Source: JANNHP01 sp031404455 (lineage in GTDB: Bacteria > Planctomycetota > JAJSAM01 > JAJVHW01). Taken from it: 6,358 nucleotides of DNA. The number at the start of each line of letters is the position of its first letter. Positions within the stretch are counted from its first letter, which is position 1. The notes under the pieces were generated by a model. It saw only the letters and a program-made list of their open reading frames with translations. It had not been told where the DNA came from and ran no database searches. The position numbers and the translations under genes were made by a program. Location: the NCBI GenBank assembly GCA_031404455.1, contig JANNHP010000045.1, positions 1-6,358 of the forward strand. The letters run 5' to 3'. Shown here piece after piece: positions 1 through 5,117 of the stretch.

Positions 1-290
1 GACATGGACTTCATCGCCCCCAGCACCACGGAACTGGATCCCCCTGCAAACGTCACTAACCTGACGGCGATGACGCATGCGTCGCCCCTACAGTGGCAGA
101 TGCGCCGTCCCTTACCTGTCACGCCTTGATGGCCCGTGTCCGGGCTAGAGACGATCACGAAGCTCGAACGCGGACGGCTCGACACGGCCGCCCTTGAAGT
201 CCGAGGGCGAGTCTTCGATGCAATCGCCGAGGTGACTGTGAGCGCGCGGGCGCTGCGTCGCGTGCGTTGACGACGGCCTGGACGCGGTTC
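1..290. other. Left-edge stretch with no defensible gene
   Basis: I see no gene I can defend here. On the plus strand one frame is open from the window edge to a TGA at 127-129 (42 residues, ending RRPLPVTP). It could be the tail of a gene that starts outside the window, but it shows no family signature. A second short frame runs from a GTG at 136 to a TGA at 268-270 (44 residues). It contains TITKLERGR, which faintly resembles the end of an XRE-type helix-turn-helix, too weak to call. A perfect 12-bp palindrome lies at 72-83. Base composition looks more mixed than in the right half of the window. Confidence 0.4.
72..83. repeat. Perfect 12-bp palindrome
   Basis: GACGCATGCGTC is its own reverse complement. 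It lies in the gene-poor left edge. It could be a protein-binding site, but a 12-bp palindrome can arise by chance in GC-rich DNA and no second copy was noticed in the window. Confidence 0.3.
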
Positions 291-306
291 GCACGCGTGC
301 TAGCAT
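291..306 (+). promoter_or_regulatory. Toxin-antitoxin promoter with abutting palindromic operator
   Basis: GCACGCGTGC at 291-300 is a perfect 10-bp palindrome and is followed directly by a -10-like hexamer TAGCAT at 301-306. Exactly seven bases separate that hexamer from the antitoxin ATG at 314, so transcription should begin at or next to the ATG and the mRNA would be leaderless. No Shine-Dalgarno sequence precedes the ATG. TTGACG at 267-272 resembles a -35 box but lies 28 bases from the hexamer, which is too far for normal sigma-70 spacing. Type II antitoxins usually repress their own promoter, so the palindrome is a reasonable operator candidate. That role is inferred. Confidence 0.4.
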
Positions 307-313
307 TCCGGCC

Positions 314-544
314 ATGCACGGACTGCGCGCGCGCGTACACAACGGTCGCCTGCTGGTGGACGAACCGACGGACCTCCCGGAGGGGACCGTGCTCGACCTT
401 GTCGTCGATGACGAAGGCGACGACATGGACGACGCGGAACGCGCGGCGCTGGACGCCTCGATCGCGCGCGGCCTAGACGCGGCCCGTGCGGGAAGAGTCC
501 GCTCGGCGATTGAAGTGCTCGCGGATCTGCGCGCCAAGCGTTGA
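314..544 (+). CDS. Type II antitoxin, AF2212-like
   Basis: This 76-residue acidic protein is the probable antitoxin of the toxin gene that follows. Residues 5-31 (ARVHNGRLLVDEP, then DLPEGTVLDLVV) match the small beta-rich N-terminal domain of AF2212/AbrB-like antitoxins, which dimerises and binds operator DNA. Residues 33-76 form a charged helical tail (DDAERAALDASIARGLDAAR) of the kind that wraps around and neutralises RelE/ParE toxins. The stop overlaps the toxin start as TTGA, so the two are translationally coupled. The ATG was chosen because the conserved domain begins a few residues after it and a -10-like box stands seven bases upstream. The family call is by motif and context; the cognate pairing is inferred from the overlap. 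Confidence 0.82.
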   Translation: MHGLRARVHNGRLLVDEPTDLPEGTVLDLVVDDEGDDMDDAERAALDASIARGLDAARAGRVRSAIEVLADLRAKR

Positions 545-861
545 GGCGCGACGTTGTCGTCACCGAGCCCGCCGAGCAGCAACTGACGATCATCGACGCT
601 TGGTGGCGCGACAACCGTCCGGCGGCGACGGGACTCTTCGAGCAGGAGTTTGCGTCGGCGACCGAAACGCTCGCCACGCATCCCGGCGTCGGCGCACCGG
701 TTCGCCGTCGACGAGTCAAAGGGCTGCGCCGCGTTCTGCTGCGAGCCACGCGTTACCACGTCTACTACGTCGCGACGGATCGCACGGTCACGGTGCTGGC
801 CGTTTGGAGCGCGGTGCGCGGAAGCGGGCCGCCCTACGCGATGCTCAGCGGGACGACATGA
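541..861 (+). CDS. RelE/ParE-family toxin of a type II toxin-antitoxin pair
   Basis: This 106-residue protein has the RelE/ParE plan: an early strand and helical pair (VTEPAEQQLTIIDAWWRDNR, residues 7-26), a second helix with FEQEFASATETLATHP (33-48), the turn GVGAPV, then basic strands GLRRVLLRATRYHVYY (61-76) and a closing strand TVTVLAVWSAVRG (82-94). Family members are either ribosome-dependent mRNA endonucleases (RelE) or gyrase poisons (ParE). The sequence alone does not settle which, though the long helical hairpin and YHVYY strand fit ParE-like members well. The start is a TTG lying inside the antitoxin stop (TTGA), a four-base overlap that favours coupled translation and excess antitoxin. 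Length is normal and there is no frameshift, so the toxin looks intact. Confidence 0.85.
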   Translation: MRRDVVVTEPAEQQLTIIDAWWRDNRPAATGLFEQEFASATETLATHPGVGAPVRRRRVKGLRRVLLRATRYHVYYVATDRTVTVLAVWSAVRGSGPPYAMLSGTT

Positions 862-901
862 GCGACGTGCCGGATCGGGAGTCTCGCACGCACACGGTGC
901 C

Positions 902-1090
902 ATGACGGACGACGACATCTTCGAAGCAGCGAAGTCGCGCTGGAGGCGCCTGGCCGATCTGGCCGCAGCCTCTCCCGTGGCCGCCCTGTCCGGAGTGGTC
1001 GCTGCGAGTGGGGCAGCCGGCGTCAGGTCACAAGGCGACGCGGCGTGGACGCTAGACGTTCGATCTCGCCGCCTGGAGGACGCCGCATAG
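902..1090 (+). CDS. Small hypothetical protein, doubtful
   Basis: This 62-residue ORF fills the gap between the toxin and the DUF2262 gene. It begins MTDDDIFEAAKSRWRRLADL, a plausible amphipathic helix, continues with an Ala/Val/Ser-rich stretch (residues 21-40) and ends RRLEDAA. I recognise no family. The 40 bases after the toxin stop show no clear Shine-Dalgarno sequence. The frame stays open far upstream (from 650) in the toxin's shadow, so openness is weak evidence in GC-rich DNA. It could be a real small protein, a truncated gene left by rearrangement, or chance. The acidic N-terminus and the ATG placed just after the toxin gene are the only points in its favour. Confidence 0.3.
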   Translation: MTDDDIFEAAKSRWRRLADLAAASPVAALSGVVAASGAAGVRSQGDAAWTLDVRSRRLEDAA

Positions 1091-1115
1091 CGAGGTTCAC
1101 TCGACGCGGCTCGTC

Positions 1116-1739
1116 GTGCGACGAACGGTGTCGGATGAGGAACTCCGTCGGCTGAGAGCCGAGATCGATTCCTACGCAGTCGTGCGCCTCAGGGCGCGGG
1201 TCGTCGTCGACGTGTCGAACGGCACGACCGCCGCGTTCCTCGAGACGTTGGAAGGAGCCGAGACCAACGACGCTGAGCTGACCGCCTTGGCGGATCGACT
1301 ACGGCAGCCCGTGAGCTTCGACGACGCGCGACTCGGCAAGTTCACGCTGGATCGGCGCATCGACGTCTTCTCCGCCGATGTCGACTGGAACGGCGCGCGT
1401 GCGTCGCTGAGCTTGTCCGCAGACACAGTGGAAGCCGCCGGCGCGGCGATCCCAACAGCGCACTCGCTCTGGGCAAGCCAGAGGGAGTGGGACCTCCGCG
1501 TCCGGAACTTCGCCGCTCGGGAGCTGCTAGCGCTCAAGAACGAGTCTTGGCTCGACGAAGGCGAATCCGCCGTCACGATGTCGGAGTTCGCAGCCCGAAT
1601 GCAGATTGAGTCCATCAGCATCGACGTGGGTGGTTCGTTCGAGTTCTGGTTCGCCGACGGCGAACTGTTCTTCGGTCACGCGATCAGGGTCAGCGGGACC
1701 TTGGCACAGGGCCCGACGGACGCCGGCATCGCAGGGTGA
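1116..1739 (+). CDS. DUF2262 domain-containing protein
   Basis: This 207-residue cytosolic protein has the DUF2262 pattern: a strand block LGKFTLDRRIDVFSADVDW (residues 73-91), LSLSADTVE, a helical region LWASQREWDLRVRNFAARELLALKNESWL (118-146), an acidic helix around MSEFAARM, and the closing signature FEFWFADGELFFGHAIRV (176-193). The biochemical role of DUF2262 is unknown to me. There is no signal peptide or membrane segment. About 70 residues precede the conserved part and look like a separate N-terminal region. The GTG at 1116 gives the longest product; a second in-frame GTG at 1128 (VSDEEL) is equally possible, and neither has a clear ribosome-binding site. Its stop lies four bases from the stop of the convergent gene, so there is no room for a dedicated terminator. 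Confidence 0.75.
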   Translation: MRRTVSDEELRRLRAEIDSYAVVRLRARVVVDVSNGTTAAFLETLEGAETNDAELTALADRLRQPVSFDDARLGKFTLDRRIDVFSADVDWNGARASLSLSADTVEAAGAAIPTAHSLWASQREWDLRVRNFAARELLALKNESWLDEGESAVTMSEFAARMQIESISIDVGGSFEFWFADGELFFGHAIRVSGTLAQGPTDAGIAG

Positions 1740-1743
1740 GCTT

Positions 1744-2640
1744 CTACAGCAGACACACATCGAACAGCGGACACCCGTCGCACTTGCGCCGTTCGCGCCG
1801 CCGCGGACACGTCCCGAGAATGCCGAGCCGACACAGCGCGTAGTCGTACCGCACCGGATCCGCGGGATCCATGGCCCGCAACTCCGCCGTGACGGCGAGA
1901 GCCGCCTTCCAGTCGGCGGTCGCGCGGCGCAGGAGGCCGACGTAGCGGGCGATGCGCGCGACGTGCGTGTCGAGCGGGACGACGAGGCGCGCGGGATCGA
2001 CGTGGGTCCACGGGCCGGGGTCGAGGCCGTCCTTGCGGCACATCCAGCGCATGAAGAGGCAGAGACGCTTCGACGCGCCGCCGGTAGCGGGGCCGGAGAA
2101 GAAGTACCGCAGATGACGCGAACTGTGCGGCGGCGCGAGGGCGAGACCGCGCGCGGCGAAGGACGCGAGCGCCGCGCCGATCGGATCGGCGTCCGCGCCC
2201 GGACGGGGCTCGCCGGGAAGGATTCCGCCGGGTCCCGGGTCCCCCGCCGCGAAGAACGCCTCGACGGAGCCGTGCTCGCGGAGCACGCGGCCGAGGACGG
2301 AGATCGCGAGCGACGCCTCGTCCGGACCGAGCCAGCGATGGCGCCAGCCGTCGAGGCGCACGCGGTCGCGCCGGTGGTCCCACGCGATCGCCGACGCCGC
2401 GGGCGGGCCGGGCATCCGCGCGAGGAGTCCGCGGACGCTCGAGACCGCACCGCGCGCGGAGCCGAACGCGAGGCCCGAGCCGAGGAAGCCGACGACCTCC
2501 AGATCGCGAGGATCCGTGAACTCGCGGACGACCTCGAGCGGGTCGGGCGGGAGGTGCTCCACGCCGAAGCCGGATGCGAGCGCGTCGAAGCGCGACTTCA
2601 GGAGGGCGCGGCGCGGACGACGTCTCGGGATCTCTGTCAC
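1744..2640 (-). CDS. TIGR02757/DUF2400 protein with endonuclease III-like signatures
   Basis: This 298-residue protein of unknown activity belongs to the TIGR02757 (DUF2400) family. Characteristic blocks are GFLGSGLAFGS (residues 51-61), GGASKRLCLFMRWMCRKDGLD (187-207), VVPLDTHVARIARYVGL (220-236) and DPADPVRYDYALCRLGI (258-274). VPLDTHVAR resembles the helix carrying the catalytic Asp in endonuclease III-type glycosylases (here D224). The C-terminus has C278-x8-C287-x2-C290-x5-C296, close to the [4Fe-4S] loop of those enzymes. A DNA-repair-like function is therefore a reasonable inference, not an established one. I chose the GTG at 2640 because the preceding residues of the longer frame overlap the upstream gene and look like shadow sequence. 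It is the last gene of a three-gene operon and starts 28 bp after the TIM-barrel gene. Confidence 0.85.
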   Translation of the reverse strand: MTEIPRRRPRRALLKSRFDALASGFGVEHLPPDPLEVVREFTDPRDLEVVGFLGSGLAFGSARGAVSSVRGLLARMPGPPAASAIAWDHRRDRVRLDGWRHRWLGPDEASLAISVLGRVLREHGSVEAFFAAGDPGPGGILPGEPRPGADADPIGAALASFAARGLALAPPHSSRHLRYFFSGPATGGASKRLCLFMRWMCRKDGLDPGPWTHVDPARLVVPLDTHVARIARYVGLLRRATADWKAALAVTAELRAMDPADPVRYDYALCRLGILGTCPRRRERRKCDGCPLFDVCLL

Positions 2641-2668
2641 GCGCGCCGTTGTACTGCGCGGGGCGGCG

Positions 2669-3475
2669 TCAGACGGAGAGTTGCAGTCCGAGCGTCGAGC
2701 GGAAGCACGCGGCCGTCTGCTCCACGCTCTTGTGCGCGGTGAGGTGCGGGCGGCCGACGACGCCGACGACCCATCCCTCGAAGCCCGCGGCGCGGAGCGC
2801 AACGCTCTGTCCCGCGAGGTCGACGATGCCCTTGCCCGGATCGACGTAGCCGTCGCGCGAGATGTCGGGCGTCTCCGGTTTGCGCAGGTCGCGCACGTGC
2901 ACCACGTGGAGCCGCTTGCCGTGCGTCGTGAGGAAGCCGGCTGGATCGAGCTCGGTCTTCGCGAGGTGCGCGGTGTCGACGCAGATCCGCACGGCCTCGG
3001 GATCGGTCTCCTCGAGCAGGCGGCCGAGCGACTGCCGCGTGCGGAAGGGCGAGCGGTGGTCCGGCTGGTAGCAGAAGTTCACGCCCATGGTCCGCGCCAC
3101 GCGCCCGATCTCGTTCAGGAGCGAGGACGCGTGCTTCAGGTCGAGGACGGGGTCCATCGCGCGCTCGCCGCCGCAGTAGACGGCGTAGTCGCCGCCGACG
3201 GCCTTGATCCACGCGAGCATCCGCGTCCACTCCGCGACTTCGGCGTCGTGGTACTCGGGCGCGGTGAGCTGGCCGCCGCAGTGGACGCCCGCGAGCGAGA
3301 CGCCGGCGATGTCGAGGATCGCGCGGAACTCGTCGGGCCGGTCCGCGAAGACCACCGTGGTGTCGGCGAAGATCTCGAGCCCGGCGAAGCCGTGCCGCGC
3401 GCACGACGAGAGCGCCGCGAGCACGTTGTCGCTGCCGAAGGCACTGACGTGGAATCCGATCCGTTCAGGACGCAC
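2669..3475 (-). CDS. Sugar phosphate isomerase/epimerase-type TIM barrel
   Basis: This 268-residue protein has the xylose-isomerase-like (AP endonuclease 2 superfamily) TIM-barrel pattern shared by IolE, hydroxypyruvate isomerase and related epimerases. Visible strands are IGFHVSAFG (6-14), FAGLEIFAD (30-38), SLAGVHCGG (60-68), YAVYCGGE (97-104), VNFCYQPDH (132-140), VRICVDTAHL (162-171), LHVVHVRD (189-196) and the loop DPGKGIVDL (212-220). Asp167, His170 and His193 fit usual metal and substrate positions. The final strand, where the family normally has GWxxxE, reads GWVVGVVG (234-241), so the expected metal-binding Glu is Val239. Its substrate cannot be told. The GTG at 3475 gives a normal N-terminus, with no Shine-Dalgarno sequence. 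It is the middle gene of the operon, 27 bp after the HEAT-like gene. Confidence 0.82.
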   Translation of the reverse strand: MRPERIGFHVSAFGSDNVLAALSSCARHGFAGLEIFADTTVVFADRPDEFRAILDIAGVSLAGVHCGGQLTAPEYHDAEVAEWTRMLAWIKAVGGDYAVYCGGERAMDPVLDLKHASSLLNEIGRVARTMGVNFCYQPDHRSPFRTRQSLGRLLEETDPEAVRICVDTAHLAKTELDPAGFLTTHGKRLHVVHVRDLRKPETPDISRDGYVDPGKGIVDLAGQSVALRAAGFEGWVVGVVGRPHLTAHKSVEQTAACFRSTLGLQLSV

Positions 3476-3502
3476 ACGGATAAGTCGGCCCCACGCCGCG
3501 CG

Positions 3503-4282
3503 CTACTTGAAGTCTTTCTTGTTCTCCTTCAGCCACGCGTCCCACTCCCGGTAGCTGCGGAACTCCTGCGCGGTGATCTCCTTCAGCGCCCAGCGGGCCC
3601 ATCCCTCGCTCTTCTGCCAGAGCTTCACGCGCTCCTGCCAGTAGCTCGCCGGCGGGTTCTTCGGGTCGTTGGGGTTCTTCGGCTGCGGCTCGGGGACGAG
3701 CTCGATGAGGAGCGGCACCGCGCGCTTCATCTTCGCCTTGCCGAGATAGTGGATCGACGCGCGGATGAGGTCGATTCCCCACGACGCCCGCATGCGCCGC
3801 TCGTCGGCGAGGAGCGGCGTGAGGAAGTCCTCGAACACCGTCGACTCCTCGCCCTTCACGTCGAGGCGGATCAGGTAGTCGATGGCTGCGGCGCCGACCT
3901 CGCCGGTCAGCCCCGTGCCGTCCTTCTTCGACGGCTTCGCCTTCAGCAGCTTGCGAACGTCCTTCTCGACGTCCTTCATGTCCTGCGCCGCGGCCGCCCG
4001 GAGCGACGCCGAGAGCACTCCCGAGTCGCTCGACTTCAGCCCCGTGCGGACGAAGGGCACGAAGCTCGCGTGCCGCAGCGTCTCCATCTCCTCGAGTGCT
4101 TTCGCGAAGAGCTCGTCGTTCTTCTCGTCGACGGCCTTCTGCACGTCGTCGGTGACGCGCTTCAGCTCCTCGGCGGAGGCCTCGAGGACCACGGGGACCG
4201 GCGGCATCTCGGGCTTCGACCCCGCAATGGAGACCGCGGCGGCGGCGGCGAGGAAGCCTGCGATGAGCGTGGGGCGCAGCAT
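3503..4282 (-). CDS. Secreted HEAT-repeat-like protein
   Basis: This 259-residue protein begins with a signal peptide: MLRPTLIAGF followed by an Ala/Val-rich core, with probable cleavage near residues 20-22 (SIAGS). The mature part starts with a Pro-rich linker, then repeated amphipathic helices at about 35-70, 72-116, 127-140, 146-180 and 186-197. They resemble degenerate HEAT/Armadillo repeats with the logic of phrases such as FVPFVRTGL and AVPLLIELV. The C-terminal part is Trp-rich (W215, W222, W228, W231) and ends EFRSYREWDAWLKENKKDFK, a tail I associate with secreted HEAT proteins of Planctomycetota and similar phyla. It is probably a periplasmic or envelope binding protein; no catalytic motif is visible. 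It is the first gene of the minus-strand operon, and a -10-like TAGGAT stands exactly seven bases before its ATG. Confidence 0.75.
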   Translation of the reverse strand: MLRPTLIAGFLAAAAAVSIAGSKPEMPPVPVVLEASAEELKRVTDDVQKAVDEKNDELFAKALEEMETLRHASFVPFVRTGLKSSDSGVLSASLRAAAAQDMKDVEKDVRKLLKAKPSKKDGTGLTGEVGAAAIDYLIRLDVKGEESTVFEDFLTPLLADERRMRASWGIDLIRASIHYLGKAKMKRAVPLLIELVPEPQPKNPNDPKNPPASYWQERVKLWQKSEGWARWALKEITAQEFRSYREWDAWLKENKKDFK

Positions 4283-4338
4283 GGCGCAGATCCTAACACG
4301 GTGGACGATCGCCCGCGCCGCGCTACGATCCCCCGCCC
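4283..4338. promoter_or_regulatory. Divergent promoter region, two -10 boxes close to start codons
   Basis: These 56 bp separate two divergent transcription units. On the minus strand TAGGAT (4295 down to 4290) lies exactly seven bases from the ATG at 4282, with no recognisable -35 box. On the plus strand TACGAT (4324-4329) lies nine bases from the ATG at 4339, and TGGACG (4302-4307) sits 16 bp upstream as a fair -35 match. Neither start codon has a Shine-Dalgarno sequence, and both mRNAs would have leaders of about 0-3 bases. The plus-strand -35 region lies just behind the minus-strand -10 box, so the two promoters could interfere or share an activator. The assignment is by pattern only. Confidence 0.4.
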
Positions 4339-4812
4339 ATGCCCGCCCAACCGCTCGTCTCGCCGCAACGCTGGAACCTCGGGAACGTCGTCTTCGGTCC
4401 CGAGGAGATCCGCAGTACGAACGCCCAGCGCTACGAGATGGAGCACCTCGACGCGGTGTCGCTCTTCGACACGGGGGCGCAGGAGGTCGCGGGCTGGAAG
4501 GACGTCCGCGCCGACGAGTTCTGGGTCCGCGGCCACGTCCCCGGGCGGCCGCTGCTCCCGGGCGTGATCATGCTGGAGGCGCTCGCCCAGCTCACGAGCT
4601 TCTACATCGGGCGCGCGATCCCGGACATCGGGTTCATCGGGTTCGGCGGCGTGGACGAAGTGAAGTTCCGAGCGACGGTCGTGCCCGGGGAGCGCCTCGT
4701 GCTCGTCGGCAAGGCCGTGACGATCCGTTCTCGCGTGGCGATCTTCGACACGCAGGGCTGGGTCGGCGACCGGCTCGTGGTCGAGGCCCGGATCACCGGA
4801 GTGAAGGTGTGA
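4339..4812 (+). CDS. fabZ: FabZ-type (3R)-hydroxyacyl-ACP dehydratase
   Basis: This 157-residue hotdog-fold enzyme should remove water from (3R)-hydroxyacyl-ACP to give trans-2-enoyl-ACP in type II fatty acid synthesis in the cytosol. The active-site block is clear: FWVRGHVPGRPLLPG with catalytic His66, followed by MLEALAQ with catalytic Glu80. The central hotdog helix continues to about residue 90, and the later strands FIGFGGVDEVKFRATVVPGE and LVLVGKAV (99-126) match the substrate-tunnel half. Length is normal for FabZ. The first 30 residues vary more than in Escherichia coli FabZ, so a related dehydratase of the same superfamily serving another acyl pathway is possible. It is the first gene of the right-hand operon, two bases before the next ATG. 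Confidence 0.88.
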   Translation: MPAQPLVSPQRWNLGNVVFGPEEIRSTNAQRYEMEHLDAVSLFDTGAQEVAGWKDVRADEFWVRGHVPGRPLLPGVIMLEALAQLTSFYIGRAIPDIGFIGFGGVDEVKFRATVVPGERLVLVGKAVTIRSRVAIFDTQGWVGDRLVVEARITGVKV

Positions 4813-4814
4813 CG

Positions 4815-5117
4815 ATGATGACCGATCCGAGCGACCCCGAAGAACCCGTCACGGAGCCGATCGAGACCGCCGCGGGCGTTCCCGCCGGCCCACCCGCCCC
4901 CGCCGGAGCAAACGTCCCCGCCGATCCGAAGAACCCCTCCGAGGGCGTGATGGCGGCACTCGTGAAGCTCGCGCGCCCCTCCACGCCCGGCGAGATCGCC
5001 GCGGCGACCGGCCTTCCCGAGAAGACGGTGCGCCGCACGCTCGGCCGCCTCGTCTCCGTGAAGGACGCGAAGCGCGCCGGCGGCGACCGTTTCACGGCCT
5101 CGAAGCACCGCTCCTGA
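4815..5117 (+). CDS. Small winged-helix DNA-binding protein
   Basis: This 100-residue protein has a disordered N-terminus rich in Pro, Glu, Asp and Ala (residues 1-42) and a compact C-terminal domain (45-100). That domain reads as a winged helix of MarR/IclR type: helix 1 VMAALVKLA, the helix-turn-helix TPGEIAAATGLPEKTVRRTL (57-76), then LGRLVSVKDAKR and a short wing GGDRFTAS. It has no ligand-binding or dimerisation domain, so it could be a minimal regulator of the operon or a nucleic-acid-binding accessory factor. The start is probably the ATG at 4815, with GAAGG seven bases upstream; an in-frame GTG at 4809 would overlap the dehydratase stop. Its stop overlaps the CTG proposed as the RsmH start. 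The partner genes are metabolic and translational, so no target is evident. Confidence 0.72.
   Translation: MMTDPSDPEEPVTEPIETAAGVPAGPPAPAGANVPADPKNPSEGVMAALVKLARPSTPGEIAAATGLPEKTVRRTLGRLVSVKDAKRAGGDRFTASKHRS

Noticed and set aside
136..270. 44-codon GTG frame with an XRE-like phrase TITKLERGR
   Set aside because: It is too short for a helix-turn-helix domain and lacks the preceding helices. The resemblance is to a common short phrase and could be chance.
267..272. TTGACG as the -35 box of the antitoxin promoter
   Set aside because: The gap to the -10-like TAGCAT is 28 bases, well beyond the 16-18 usual for sigma-70 promoters, and no -10 hexamer lies at the right distance.
145..918. 257-codon open frame on the minus strand
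   Set aside because: It is antisense to the toxin-antitoxin pair and has a low-complexity Arg/Ser/Ala composition without domains.
1..1740. Integron cassette array
   Set aside because: Small accessory genes in series suggested it, but I found no paired attC core sites (GTTRRRY with RYYYAAC) between them. The toxin-antitoxin genes overlap rather than sit in separate cassettes.
1606..2742. 378-codon open frame on the plus strand
   Set aside because: It overlaps the DUF2262 end and runs antisense to the DUF2400 gene. Its translation is almost all Arg, Ala, Glu and Gly without a family pattern.
2516..4567. 683-codon open frame on the plus strand
   Set aside because: It runs antisense to three well-supported minus-strand genes. 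Its translation is Arg/Ala/Val-rich without domains, as expected of a shadow frame in GC-rich DNA.
3882..4814. Upstream part of the open frame that contains the winged-helix gene
   Set aside because: This part is antisense to the HEAT-like gene and out of frame with the dehydratase. Only the part from 4815 is coding by motif, so no fusion is proposed.
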